Shown here: positions 16,590 to 27,100 of the stretch, piece after piece
Layout: every line of letters starts with the position of its first letter
Position numbering within the stretch: position 1 is the stretch's first letter
IMG/VR virus record: IMGVR_UViG_3300023196_000043
Coordinates: 1 to 43,991 of that record
Strand: one strand, 5' to 3'
DNA length: 43,991 nucleotides
From: a virus
Program-made: the position numbers and the translations under genes
Notes under the pieces: generated by a model
Database searches by the model: none
What the model was told of the DNA's origin: nothing
Seen by the model: only the letters and a program-made list of their open reading frames with translations

Positions 16590-17138
16590 ATGTGGGTATA
16601 TAATAATAGCAGAGTAATTAAAGAAGGTCAAGCATGGACTGATGATAATGGTGTTCAGCATCCTAGTAATTGGATGGTCTGGTCTTCTGATGAAAAAGCT
16701 GCTATGAGTTTGTCTAAAGTTATGGTGCAAGAAAAACCTGATGAAAAATTTTATAGAGTTAGTGGTCCTAACTTAAATGGAGAATGGACTGTAGTAGAAC
16801 GTCCTATAAATGATACACCTTTTACTGATAGTGATGGTAACGAAAGAATTGAACTAGGTCTTAAAACAGAGTATATTGCTGATATAAAAAAAATACAGGG
16901 TAGTTTTTTATCACAAACTGATTGGGCATATATTCGTAAAGCAGATAATGATACAGCTATACCATCTGATATACAGACCTATAGAAATGCTGTTCGTTCA
17001 GCAGCGGAAACTATTGAAACAAAAATTACAAACTGTTCTACAATGGATGAGTTTCAAGCATTGTTTGTAGCACCTGTAGATAGTAATGGAACTCCTACAG
17101 GTAATGCTCCAATATATGATTGGCCTGAAAGTATTTAG
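16590..17138 (+). CDS. tail fibre assembly / tail chaperone-like protein
   Basis: A 182-aa protein. The C-terminal third (residues about 110-150) has LSQTDWAYIRKADNDTAI followed by YRNAVR, the pattern seen in the C-terminus of phage tail-assembly chaperones (SDW...D.pl...W..YR..LR). The N-terminal part has YNNSRVIKEGQAWTDDNGVQ, a small beta domain common in these proteins. It sits between two fibre-type genes, where it may help fold or trimerise them. Starts after GGAG with a suitable spacer. Confidence 0.6.
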   Translation: MWVYNNSRVIKEGQAWTDDNGVQHPSNWMVWSSDEKAAMSLSKVMVQEKPDEKFYRVSGPNLNGEWTVVERPINDTPFTDSDGNERIELGLKTEYIADIKKIQGSFLSQTDWAYIRKADNDTAIPSDIQTYRNAVRSAAETIETKITNCSTMDEFQALFVAPVDSNGTPTGNAPIYDWPESI

Positions 17139-17435
17139 ATGAAATTTATATTGACATATATTCTAATAACTTTGTGGCTTGTATTTCCAGTATCGGCACA
17201 ACAGCTTTTTTGTTTTAATGAAGATGCTCAAGATATTGAAGAGAGTATACTAAAATATAATGAAGAATTTGTTATGTCAGGAGTAACTACGGCAGGAACT
17301 CCTATTACTGTTTATAGAGGTAAGGATACTTTTACAATTCTTTTTTTTACCCCTGATGGAAAAATTTGTACTGGAGCTAATCATACAGGAACTATAATTC
17401 CAAAATTAAAACTTAACAACGAAAAAGGTACGTAA
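17139..17435 (+). CDS. small exported protein with signal peptide, 98 aa
   Basis: Residues 1-20 form a classical signal peptide: MK, a hydrophobic core (FILTYILITLWLVFP) and a VSA cleavage site before QQ. The mature part is about 78 residues and mainly beta. It holds Cys25 and Cys77, which could form a disulfide in the periplasm. No family recognised. The gene starts directly after the chaperone-like stop (TAGATG). An exported protein inside the tail cluster could act on the envelope, in lysis, or in superinfection exclusion; none of these is shown. Confidence 0.65.
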   Translation: MKFILTYILITLWLVFPVSAQQLFCFNEDAQDIEESILKYNEEFVMSGVTTAGTPITVYRGKDTFTILFFTPDGKICTGANHTGTIIPKLKLNNEKGT

Positions 17436-17436
17436 T

Positions 17437-18366
17437 ATGGCCTCAACTTATACAACAAACATTAGGCTGACAAAACAAGGTGATGGTGATAATCCTAATA
17501 CTTGGGGTCAAGTTCTTAATGACGGTGTTATCAGTCTTGTTGATGATGCTATCGCTGGCTATACGACAGTAAGTTTGGGCAGTGCGGCAACCGTTACGCT
17601 TTCAGAAAACCAAGGAACAGGAGATCAGTCTAGGTCTGCGATCATACAGTTTTCTGGATCAATAGGAACTGCTCACACATCTATCTTTGTTTTAATTCCT
17701 AACAATTCAAAAACCTATGCAATTAGAAACGCAGTATCAACTAACGCTTCAAGCAATGCAGTTATTCTAAGAGTTGCTGGTAATACTGGAGTAACTGTTC
17801 CTAATAGTGGTAATAGTTATTTCTTCACTAATGGCACATCTGTTTTTCAACTAGACTCTACTGGTCTAGGACTAGGAACTGCTGCTGTACGTAATGTTGG
17901 TGTATGTACTACAGATGTTCCTGATACATCTCTTGCAGATATTCGTTATGTAAAGGTATCTGCTACGGATACTATCACTGCTGCTAAAACATTTAATGCA
18001 ACTGTAGCCTATGGCGACTCTGCAATGATTAAAGTATCTAGTGCTGTAAAGTCCTTCATTACAACTTTGACTGATGCAGCTTCTGTTGCTTCAGATGCTA
18101 ATGATGGTAATATTTTCTTGGTAACTCTTGGTGGTAATAGAACCTTGGCTGCTCCGAGTAACATGGGCGCTGGTCAAACAGGACACTACTATTTAATTCA
18201 AGATGCTACTGGTGGTAGAACAGTTAGCTTTAACTCTGTATTTAAATTTTCTGGTGGCACCGTTCCTACTGCAACTTCTGCTTCTGGTTCTTGTGATATT
18301 CTTTTCTATACCGCAAGAAGTGCTACTACAATTGATGCAGTAATGCTTAAAAATATGACTCGCTAA
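17437..18366 (+). CDS. tail fibre protein, 309 aa
   Basis: The N-terminus (TNIRLTKQGDGDNPNTWGQV, then LVDDAIAGYTTVSLG near residues 30-48) is the standard opening of a fibre class found in marine phages, probably the tail-attachment part. The middle is strand-rich with an 'ADIRYVKVSATDTIT' segment near 168. The C-terminal 80 residues match the tip domain of the 11575 fibre: GQTGHYYLIQ, GGRTVSFNSVFKFSGGTVPT, then the ending VMLKNMTR. The two fibres may assemble together or share a tip partner. Confidence 0.75.
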   Translation: MASTYTTNIRLTKQGDGDNPNTWGQVLNDGVISLVDDAIAGYTTVSLGSAATVTLSENQGTGDQSRSAIIQFSGSIGTAHTSIFVLIPNNSKTYAIRNAVSTNASSNAVILRVAGNTGVTVPNSGNSYFFTNGTSVFQLDSTGLGLGTAAVRNVGVCTTDVPDTSLADIRYVKVSATDTITAAKTFNATVAYGDSAMIKVSSAVKSFITTLTDAASVASDANDGNIFLVTLGGNRTLAAPSNMGAGQTGHYYLIQDATGGRTVSFNSVFKFSGGTVPTATSASGSCDILFYTARSATTIDAVMLKNMTR

Positions 18367-20534
18367 TGACAAGTAAGCTTGCAAAGTTTGAGTTTCAGCA
18401 AGGGTTTCATAGAGAAACCACACAGTTTGCTGAAGGTGACAAATGGTTTGATGGGAACCGTGTACGTTTTCGTGCGCGTAAACCTGAAAACATGCGAGGT
18501 TATGAGACTAGAGTAAGCACAGTCTTTGATGGTTCTGCTAGAGATTTAAGGGCTTACCGTGATTCAGATAGAATTGCTCGTGCAGTTTTTGGCACACCCG
18601 ATAAACTTTATGAAATGAACGGAGACCAGATATATGATATTACTCCTATTACTTCTACTGTAACTTTAGCTGGTGTTTTTGGAACAAGTGTAGGACAAAC
18701 AAGAGTATGTGTATCTGATACAGCACATGGAAGAACGGCAGGTGACTATGTATACTTTACTTCTGCTTCTGTTTTTGGTGGCAATGTTAGTCTAACAGGA
18801 AACGTCTATCCAATTGCTTCTGTTGCTAGTGCTAATGTGTATACATTTAATGTAACAGCGGCAGCGGGTGCTACGTCTGCTGCAACTGGAGATGCAACAT
18901 TTAACTACTACATTCCTACGGGTGCTTCAGTGGCTACCAAAGGTCTTGGTTACTCGGCTGCTATATATAATGCAACTGCACCAACTTCAGTAGGAATCAG
19001 TAAGATTACAACAACTGGTAGTAATGCACTTGTTACAGTTTCAACTGATGCAGCGCATGGCGGTTCGGCTGGAGACTTTGTAGTTTTTCAGCCAGCCAAT
19101 ACTAGCGTTACCCCTGCTACAGTAGGAGGTAACTTAATACTGTCTAAGCCCTTTATTGTAAACGCTGCTGGAACTACGGTAAGTGTTGGCGGTCCTCAGT
19201 TTCCAATTGTATCTGTAGCAAGTACACAGATTATTGTAAGTGTGCAGACAGCAGCTAGTGCAAGTGGAGATGTAACAACTGATATTAATATGACTGCTTT
19301 GATTTATCAACAGAGCAGTGGCAGAGGTTGGAATGTTGCATCTTCTGTTGATGCTAGTGATATTAACTTAACTTTAGCTAACTGGAGTATTGATAACTGG
19401 GGTGAGGATATTGTTGCAAATAGAAAAGGCAGTAATATTTTCTTTTTTGACAGTGATGCAAGTACAACACCTGAACGAGCAACAACTGTTACAACGTCAC
19501 CCATTAGTGTAAACTCTGTTATTGTGTCTCCTAATGATAGACACTTAGTTGCTTTGGGGTGTAACTCATATGTAGCAACTGCAACTATTAGTGGTCCTTT
19601 TGATCCTATGTTGGTGCGCTGGTCAGACCAAGATGACAGAACAAATTGGGTTCCGTCTCTTAGTACAACTGCTGGTGAAGTTGTTCTAACAGATGGTACA
19701 GAAATTGTAGGTGCAGTAAGATCAAAAAATGCTATTAACATTTGGACTGATAACTCACTATGGACAATGAGCTTTGCAGGGCCACCCTTTGTTTTTAACT
19801 TTGAGCAAGTAGGCTCTAACTGTGGGTTGGTTGGGCAACATGCGTGTATAGATTACAATGGTGTTACATACTGGATGGGCAGCGATAACTTCTATTCCTT
19901 TGCTGGTCAGGTAGAAACATTAGACTGTACTGTAAGAAGATTTATTTTTGATAGATTAAATCAAAGCTACACCGATAAAGTATTTGCTGGAATTAACTCT
20001 GAGTTCAAAGAAATTATTTGGCTATATGCTTCTAAGGATAGTACTGAGTGTGATAGCTATGTTATCTTTTCTCCTGATGAAGGGTACTGGGTCTATGGGG
20101 ATATGATCTTTACTACCTTTGCAGATAGAGAAGTGTTTGGTAATACAATTACAACTGGTGCTACGGTTGGTGGTAACTTGATATACAACAATGAACCAAC
20201 TGATGTCTTTACTGCAAATGGTGAAACACTAACATCCTTTGTTGAGTCAGGTGATTTTGATATTGAGGATGGTAATGCTTTGATGTATATGAGCAGACTT
20301 ATTCCTGATTTTGATTTAAGCGGTGGTAAAATTAAACTAAAACTTATTACTAAACAGTTTCCAGAAAGTACGGAAAAAACTACAAAAGAATTTGATGTGA
20401 CAGAAACAACTCAAAAAGTTGATTTAAGGTCAAGAGGAAGGCAAGGGGTAGTAAGGGTATCTTGTGATTCAAATAATGCTAGTTGGAGATGGGGATCAAT
20501 TCGACTAGCAGTCCAAGGTGATGGTGAAAGATAA
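18366..20534 (+). CDS. P22 gp10-like tail / DNA-stabilisation protein, 722 aa
   Basis: Probably the tail nozzle or hub that closes the packaged head. The opening (FEFQQGFHRETTQFAEGDKW, then GNRVRFRARKPENMRGYE) is characteristic of this family in podovirus-like phages. The later part has SDQDDRTNWVPSLSTTAGEV near 419-438, TDNSLWTMSF near 465, and MSRLIPDFDLSGG near 642-654, consistent with a beta-propeller-like platform. The overlap of one base with the fibre gene before it (TAATGA) supports co-translation. Family assignment by resemblance; T7 gp12-like nozzles are the alternative. Confidence 0.72.
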   Translation: MTSKLAKFEFQQGFHRETTQFAEGDKWFDGNRVRFRARKPENMRGYETRVSTVFDGSARDLRAYRDSDRIARAVFGTPDKLYEMNGDQIYDITPITSTVTLAGVFGTSVGQTRVCVSDTAHGRTAGDYVYFTSASVFGGNVSLTGNVYPIASVASANVYTFNVTAAAGATSAATGDATFNYYIPTGASVATKGLGYSAAIYNATAPTSVGISKITTTGSNALVTVSTDAAHGGSAGDFVVFQPANTSVTPATVGGNLILSKPFIVNAAGTTVSVGGPQFPIVSVASTQIIVSVQTAASASGDVTTDINMTALIYQQSSGRGWNVASSVDASDINLTLANWSIDNWGEDIVANRKGSNIFFFDSDASTTPERATTVTTSPISVNSVIVSPNDRHLVALGCNSYVATATISGPFDPMLVRWSDQDDRTNWVPSLSTTAGEVVLTDGTEIVGAVRSKNAINIWTDNSLWTMSFAGPPFVFNFEQVGSNCGLVGQHACIDYNGVTYWMGSDNFYSFAGQVETLDCTVRRFIFDRLNQSYTDKVFAGINSEFKEIIWLYASKDSTECDSYVIFSPDEGYWVYGDMIFTTFADREVFGNTITTGATVGGNLIYNNEPTDVFTANGETLTSFVESGDFDIEDGNALMYMSRLIPDFDLSGGKIKLKLITKQFPESTEKTTKEFDVTETTQKVDLRSRGRQGVVRVSCDSNNASWRWGSIRLAVQGDGER

Positions 20535-20809
20535 TGGCAAGATATCCTACTTTATTTAAAAGAAGATATTTTAAAGACCCTATTGAAATGTATAGTAGTA
20601 TTCAAAGATGGGGATCAGTTTTAGTACAAGAGCTAAATACAAGAGACCTACAAGAAAATAGTAAACCATCTACAAATATTTATACTGTTGTTACAGTAAC
20701 AGAAATTGGTAGACCAAGAAAAGGTGACATAGCATATTCAGCAAGCTCTGGTAAGTTTAAAGGATATGTTAGTTTAGGAGCAGAGACATCATGGCAAAAT
20801 CTGAATTAG
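20534..20809 (+). CDS. hypothetical conserved phage protein, 91 aa
   Basis: Small protein with a basic N-terminus and the tail segment GDIAYSASSGKFKGYVSLGA near residues 64-83. That segment occurs in many marine phage proteins placed after nozzle genes and looks like a small beta unit that might cap or link tail parts. Its stop lies 19 bases inside the next gene. Function unknown. Confidence 0.65.
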   Translation: MARYPTLFKRRYFKDPIEMYSSIQRWGSVLVQELNTRDLQENSKPSTNIYTVVTVTEIGRPRKGDIAYSASSGKFKGYVSLGAETSWQNLN

Positions 20810-20994
20810 ATAAGCATTTCAATTTAGTTAATGCTAGTACATATTTTGGAAACCTTAATACAGGTCGATTTGTTGATCCGACTAGGCACCATCTTAATCA
20901 AAAGCATGAAGCATTTGGGAATATGAAAAAAGTAAAGTATAATAGTACTGACTATGTATATTCTCCTGAATCAGACTATGGACAAAATAAATGA
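20791..20994 (+). CDS. hypothetical protein, 67 aa
   Basis: Not recognised. Polar protein rich in Asn, Tyr, His and Lys, without membrane segment. It overlaps the previous gene by 19 bases and the next by four (ATGA), so its translation is coupled at both ends. Its place right before ejection proteins suggests a minor virion or assembly factor. Confidence 0.6.
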   Translation: MAKSELDKHFNLVNASTYFGNLNTGRFVDPTRHHLNQKHEAFGNMKKVKYNSTDYVYSPESDYGQNK

Positions 20995-21830
20995 ATATGC
21001 CAATAAACAGACCTGACCAAGCTATGAAGTTTAGAGACATGGCACGTAAAGAGCCTATAGATGCTATGAGTGCAATGAAAAAACCACAGCTTATTCCTAC
21101 AAATCCTCAAGGAATGGTTAGTCCTGCAAGAAGCATGTCTAATCCAATGCTTCCGCAGCAAGCTCCTGCACAGTCTGGATTAGCTGCTGCACCAATGAAT
21201 ACACAGGCTCCTATTCCTGTTCCTGTGCCTATGTCAGGTAGAAATATAGCAGAGAGGGATGTAAAACAAAATGTAAATGAAATTCTTACTGCTACTCTGC
21301 CTGATGGAGATTCACTAGCTGCTAAAGCATTGGAGGTTTTAACTAAAAATTCAGGGGTAGACATTACTGAAGCAGTAGAAACACAATATAGTTTAGCTAG
21401 CACTGAAGCAGCACAACCATTTATGCAAATGGCAACAATGGAAGACGCTGATCCTATGCAATTTAATGCTAGGTATGGTGGCGGTATTATGGGACTGAAG
21501 GCTGGTGGAGAGTTTTCTGGTCAAGTTCCTGGAGATGGTGGGGGTATGGAAGATAATGTGTATATGCCTATTGTTGAACGAGCTATGGGAGAACAAGCAG
21601 GTACACTTGATAATCCTAAACAAGTAGGAACATTGGCGGTTAGTCCGTCTGAGTATGTAATAGATAGTTATACAATGGCAGCATTAGGAAATGGTAATGC
21701 AGATGAAGGGGCAGATATCATGGACAATGTTGTAAAAGATATTAGAAAAGATGCTTATGGAAATACTAAACAGCCTAATGAAATTGATGGCTTGGCTTCC
21801 TTGACATCTTCAATAAATGAGAGGACATAA
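20991..21830 (+). CDS. virion-region protein with conserved 'EYVI...LGNG' module, 279 aa
   Basis: The first 80 residues are Met/Pro/Gln-rich and disordered-looking. Residues about 165-260 contain a module I recognise from many marine phage proteins: GLKAGGEFSGQVPGDGGGMEDNVYM split by a short linker, then SPSEYVIDSYTMAALGNGNAD, then GADIMDNVVKDIR. Its function is unknown. The gene lies next to the ejection proteins, and an internal-virion role is possible. The GLKAGG motif echoes the K-x-GG motifs of the basic cassette. Confidence 0.6.
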   Translation: MNMPINRPDQAMKFRDMARKEPIDAMSAMKKPQLIPTNPQGMVSPARSMSNPMLPQQAPAQSGLAAAPMNTQAPIPVPVPMSGRNIAERDVKQNVNEILTATLPDGDSLAAKALEVLTKNSGVDITEAVETQYSLASTEAAQPFMQMATMEDADPMQFNARYGGGIMGLKAGGEFSGQVPGDGGGMEDNVYMPIVERAMGEQAGTLDNPKQVGTLAVSPSEYVIDSYTMAALGNGNADEGADIMDNVVKDIRKDAYGNTKQPNEIDGLASLTSSINERT

Positions 21831-21832
21831 CA

Positions 21833-24175
21833 ATGGGTTTTCTATCTTCACTTTTTGGTAGTAAAAGCAGCACACCAGCTACTACTACACAAATTACAAC
21901 AAGCAAACTACCTCCTGAAATTGCTCCTCAAGTTGAAGAGATTGCAAAAGAAGCAAAGCGTCTTTATGATGAGCGCATAGCTGAAGGTTATGTTCCTTAT
22001 GAAGGTGCAACTATTGCTCCGTTTACACCTGACGAACTTTCTTCTCAAGAAGGAATTAGGAGTCTTATCGGAACTGCTGCTCCTCTTCAGCAAGAAGCTT
22101 TAGGAATTACCCGTCAGGGTGGTGAGCGTTTTACAGGCGATGTGGCTCAAGAGTATATGAACCCTTATCAACAGGCAGTAATTGATATTGAAAAACGTGA
22201 GTCACAAGAAGATTTTGAAGGTAGAATTTTACCTGCATTTGAAGCACAGGCAGTAGGTGCTGGAGGTATGAGCGGTCTTGGCTCACGCGCTGGAGTACAA
22301 GCTGCATTGTTGGGTGAATCACAAGCAAGACGCCTTGGAGACATTCAAGCTAAAGGATTGCGTGATGCGTACACTAAAGCACAGCAAGATTTTACTGCAC
22401 AAAAAATTAGAGAGCGTCAGCAAGCACAAGATTTAGAAAGACTTGGGCCAGCTATGTTTGCTTCTGGTATAGCAGAGCAAGGAGCCTTACAGCAAGTAGG
22501 TGAACAACGTAGAGACTTGGCACAGGAAGCTTTAGACGAAGCTTATTTTAGATTTCTTGAGGAGCGAAGCGAACCACAGGCTGCTCTTGCACAGTATTCA
22601 GGGACTGTTTTTGCAAACCCGCTTACTGGTATGCCGCAAACAACTTCTACTGGCACTCAAAGAGCAGCAACACCTAGCACAGGTTCTCAGTTACTTGGTC
22701 TTGGTTTGCAAGCAGCTAACATTTATGGTATGGGTGGTGGCTTTGGTCCTGCTGGATTTAGTATGGGTAGTTTATTTAAGTCTGCTAAAGGCGGTAAAGT
22801 TGAAGAAGGTTTGTCTGGTGTAGTATATAGGCAAGCGGCTGGTGCTGTAGGTGTTCCTGATATGGGACTTGGCCCTGTTCCTGAAGAAGAAGCTGAAAAA
22901 ATTACAGAACAGTTAGATGCTGCATTGGCTCGTGAAGATGCTGCACAAGTTCGTGAAGATACTGCACAAGTTCCTGAAGATACTCAACCTGCTGGAATAC
23001 AAAATTTTTTTTCAAGATTAAATCCTACAATGGGTAGTGATGTAAGAGGCTTGGCTAGTGTTCTAGGTAATGTAGGAGAAATGACACCACAAGAACTACA
23101 ACAAATAAGAGATGAAGGGCTGCAAAAAATTAGAAATGAAATGAGAACAGGTCAGAGAGAAAGAAAAGATATGCTTGCCTCTCAAAGACTTTTTCAAGAT
23201 ACTTCAGCAGCGGCTGAGTTTGCTGATATGGAAGATTTAGTTCGCGGTCCTAAAGGATACTCAGGAAGTCTTGGGCAATCTTTAATTACCAATGCTATAC
23301 GTCAACTGGCTAACCCTAACATAAGTATTGCGAGTGCTTTAGCAGACCCTACAGGAGTAGAAAAATACAAAGCTTCTCAAGATAAAATTAATAGTGCAGT
23401 TATTGACTTACGTAAAACTAGAAATGCTAGAAACAGAGCTATGAGAGCAGGTCGATCTAAAGAAGACCTAGCTGCATTTGATAAAAGTATTGCTGATAAA
23501 CTAGCAATTATTAAACAAGAAGCTGTTACTGCTGAAGATGTAGGAAAGCAAAGAGGCAAATATCAAACAGCAGTTTTAAAACAAGCTGATGAAATTAGTA
23601 AAATTATTAAACGATTTGCTGATGCAACTGCTGCTGATCTTGCTGCTCGTAAAGATAAAAGTTTAAAACCTCAAGATTTAAATAAATATTTAGATGATAT
23701 TAGAGATAAAGTTTTACTGGCTAGTGAGTATAGATGGGATGCGGCTTCAGAAACTTATAAAAGCGGCAACGAAGCACTTACAGGTGAAAGATTAGCTAGT
23801 GTAATAGATGCTGTTGATACAGCACAAAGACAATGGTTTGATATGCTTCAAGACACAGACAATGTAGAAGATGCTCTTAAAGCTTTTGTTGGTCTTGATG
23901 TTCAGGCGGCTCTTGATAGTAGCCGTGCATATCATTTGTCTAGAACTAGCAAAGATTTTCAAATACTAGGAGATGTGCCTAGAAATGCTTGGAATGAGAT
24001 AGTTGTAACCCTTAGAGAAGACCCAAATGCAAAAGAGCGCCAAGCGACGATTGGTGGTATTCTTAAAGACTATGATCCAAATTTTGCAACAAGTTCTGCT
24101 GCTGAAAAAGAGAAAAGAATTAGCGATGCAGAAAAATGGTTTAGTGATATTTTTCAATTTGGTAAAACAAAGTAA
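21833..24175 (+). CDS. probable ejection / internal virion protein, 780 aa
   Basis: Large, mainly helical and Gln/Ala/Arg-rich. The N-terminus (MGFLSSLFGSK) and the first 230 residues (YMNPYQQAVIDIEKRE near 106-121, GAGGMSGLGSRAGVQAAL near 141) match internal virion proteins of marine podovirus-like phages. A Gly/Phe-rich stretch (GLGLQAANIYGMGGGFGPAG near 287-306) precedes FKSAKGGKV. Near 363-385 a short tandem repeat (AREDAAQV, REDTAQV, PEDT) is seen. It is expected to enter or line the envelope channel during DNA ejection, by analogy with T7 gp15/gp16. No enzyme motif seen. Confidence 0.68.
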   Translation: MGFLSSLFGSKSSTPATTTQITTSKLPPEIAPQVEEIAKEAKRLYDERIAEGYVPYEGATIAPFTPDELSSQEGIRSLIGTAAPLQQEALGITRQGGERFTGDVAQEYMNPYQQAVIDIEKRESQEDFEGRILPAFEAQAVGAGGMSGLGSRAGVQAALLGESQARRLGDIQAKGLRDAYTKAQQDFTAQKIRERQQAQDLERLGPAMFASGIAEQGALQQVGEQRRDLAQEALDEAYFRFLEERSEPQAALAQYSGTVFANPLTGMPQTTSTGTQRAATPSTGSQLLGLGLQAANIYGMGGGFGPAGFSMGSLFKSAKGGKVEEGLSGVVYRQAAGAVGVPDMGLGPVPEEEAEKITEQLDAALAREDAAQVREDTAQVPEDTQPAGIQNFFSRLNPTMGSDVRGLASVLGNVGEMTPQELQQIRDEGLQKIRNEMRTGQRERKDMLASQRLFQDTSAAAEFADMEDLVRGPKGYSGSLGQSLITNAIRQLANPNISIASALADPTGVEKYKASQDKINSAVIDLRKTRNARNRAMRAGRSKEDLAAFDKSIADKLAIIKQEAVTAEDVGKQRGKYQTAVLKQADEISKIIKRFADATAADLAARKDKSLKPQDLNKYLDDIRDKVLLASEYRWDAASETYKSGNEALTGERLASVIDAVDTAQRQWFDMLQDTDNVEDALKAFVGLDVQAALDSSRAYHLSRTSKDFQILGDVPRNAWNEIVVTLREDPNAKERQATIGGILKDYDPNFATSSAAEKEKRISDAEKWFSDIFQFGKTK

Positions 24176-24192
24176 TAAGATTAAAATTTAAA

Positions 24193-27100
24193 ATGACTAC
24201 TATAAAAAAACTTAGTCCTGAAGAAATGTCAGAAATATTTGGAACACCTGTTCCTGATACTGCTGCTCCTTCTCCTGTAGTTCCTGTGCAAGAAACTCAA
24301 GAAGAAAAAAAAGAAACTCCTATTAGTAGTAGCACTATAAAAAAACTTAGTCCTGAAGAAATGTCAGAAATATTTGGAACACCTGTTTCTGGTACTTCTG
24401 CTACTGCTGTTGCACCTACTGATGATCCAAATATTTTTGGAACTGGTGCATTAAGCTTGGTTGGAAATAGAGCTAGTTTAGTTGAACAGAAAAAAGTACC
24501 TACCTCTGAGCGTAGGCTTGCTGTGCCAATTGTTCCAGAAGAAGAAGAAAAAGAGGAACTTCCACCTTTACCCGATGTTGATCCAGCGGTAGACGATCCT
24601 GCACTTGTAGAAGAAACAGAGTTTCCTGCTGCATTTGGTACGGGTAGTTTGTTGGTGCAATCTGGTACAAGTAGACAAAATGTGCAGCAAATGCGGGACA
24701 TCCCAACTTCTGAAGAAGCAGAAGACATTCCTTTTGATGTAAGATTTACTACCAATCAACTACAAAATCAAAGTATCACTACTACTAATGGTCCTCCAGA
24801 AAATTATAATGTAGAAGATAAGGACGGTAATCTTGTAGGTTATAGTGCTGGTAAAGAATGGTTATTTCTTGCTGATAATTTATGGAAAATTTCAAACAAC
24901 GGAGAAAGTTTTCCAGATAACTATACAGATAAAATGAAAGCTGATTGGCTAATGAAACGTGCCTCACAGGTAGGCAATAGTTTTTTTGAGCTAGGAGATA
25001 CTATTTTAAAAAATAAAGATACTGATTTATATAGAAATATGTTAGGTATTGATCTTGATAAAAGTAATGTAAGTGTAGAAGATCAGTTATATTTGTGGGG
25101 AAAAACTCTTCAAATGTATGACAACACTCGTGGCAGTGGACGTACTGCTCGGTATGCCTTACAGGCTATAGCTCTTGATCCTGTTAGTTGGGTAGGTTTA
25201 ATAGTTAGTGGAGGATTTAGACTTTTAGCAAAAGTTGTTGGATTAAAAACTATAGGTAATTTACCATTAAATTATATTAAAAACCAACTAACTAAAAACT
25301 TAACTAAAAAAGGATTTACACAAAAACAGATCGATGAAGCTCTTGAGTTTGGATCAAGTTCTACAATCTCTAAAAATGTTTTAGAAAATTCTGTTAATCA
25401 GGTATCTAGATTAGGACCAGTAAAAGGGGCGGCGGTTGCAGCAACCTATACTGGCGGCTATGATCTTTTAGACCAAACACTTAGAGTGCAAACAAATCTT
25501 CAAGATGAGATTAATTTAGGACAAGTTGCTAAATCAGCAGCAATTGGTTTAGTAGCTACTCCGCTTGCTGCTATAGCTCCTTTACCTACGGTTAGGGCTG
25601 CTACAAAAAAACTAGCTAGACAACAAGATGAAGCTGCTAGGTTTGTTGGTCCTAAACTTCCTAGTGAAAAAGTAATTATAGAACCTAATCCAAAAGATGT
25701 AGCGGCTAAAGGTGCAAAAAATTTACCTCAAAGAAATATTATTATTGAAGGGCTAGGTAATGTTAATAGCTGGCTTGGAAGAGGACTGCGTGAAACAGCA
25801 GGTCTTCCTGATCGTATGGCAGCAGCAGCTAGAAAACTTAATAGACCTAAAATTTATTCTCAAATGCGACTGCTTAATAAAGAACTAGACAAAGCAGTTA
25901 AAAATAAAAATGTTAATGCGGACGATATAACTGAGTATATGGAAACAGGTGAGCTACCTAAAAATCCTAAAGGCACTGAACTAGATACTGAGATTACTGA
26001 TGTTATTGATAGATATAGAAAAACTATTTATGATAATCAAGAAGAACTTAGTAATCTTGCTGGACTAAACGGAGACGCTAAATTAGGTAGTCAATATACT
26101 TATGATCCAAAAACAGGTAAGGGAACAATTTATTATACAAGAAGTTATCAGGCAGCTTACGATCCTAGGTTTGTAGAGATAATAGATAGAGCATTGAAGG
26201 GTAAATCTGTTGTTGCAATAACTGGCCCTGAAAAACGGCGAAAGTCAAAAGTTCTTGATGCAATTGATGCTGGTCGATCTTTTTATAAGCAACAACTTTT
26301 AGAAGGTCTTGGAGGTAAAAATAAAGGATTACGTCTTTCAGATGAAAATGCTTTAGATGAAGCACAGATTCAAGCTCTTCAAAAAGACCCTGACAGTTTA
26401 TTTTTAAATGCTAATCAGCAAGCAGAAATTGATGGTCAACTTAAAGCTTTTGTTAATCATGTGTCTCATGCTGAAGACGGTCTTGGAATAGAAAGCTGGC
26501 TTAATGCTACGACACACACAGATAATATATCAAAAGTTTTAAGAAAGCGCAATGAACAACTTGATCCTAAACTTAGAAAGTTATTAGGTGAAACTACCGA
26601 TCCATTTGAAAAGTTAAGAGAAACTTTAAAAAATCAAAACGATACTATAGCTCGTGCTAGATATATTCGTGATTTAGATTCTTATTTAAAAGAAGTTGCT
26701 GCTCGTGATCCTGATTCTAGGTATATTGAAGTATCAGGAATTTTACCATTTAATCTTGGTCCTAAAAAAAGAATAGCTGTAACTTCGAGGCCATCACTAG
26801 AAGGAACTAAAGCATTAGAAGACTATGCTCAACGACTGCTAGGTTCTGGCAGGGCTGGTAAATCTGATTTAATGAAAGATTTATATACAAGTTCAAATAT
26901 GTTTAAATTAATTGATAATAATATCAATTTGCTTAATCGTAGTAGTACAAGTAAACTAATGAGAGTCTTACAAGGCATAGCTAGTTTTGGTCAGGCAAGT
27001 CAAACTTTGTTTGATGTTCCTTCAGCTTATATGTTAAATACAATAGGTATGCTACAGGGTCTAGGTATTAACGGTGTATTTTTACAGCCTGTTAAAACAT

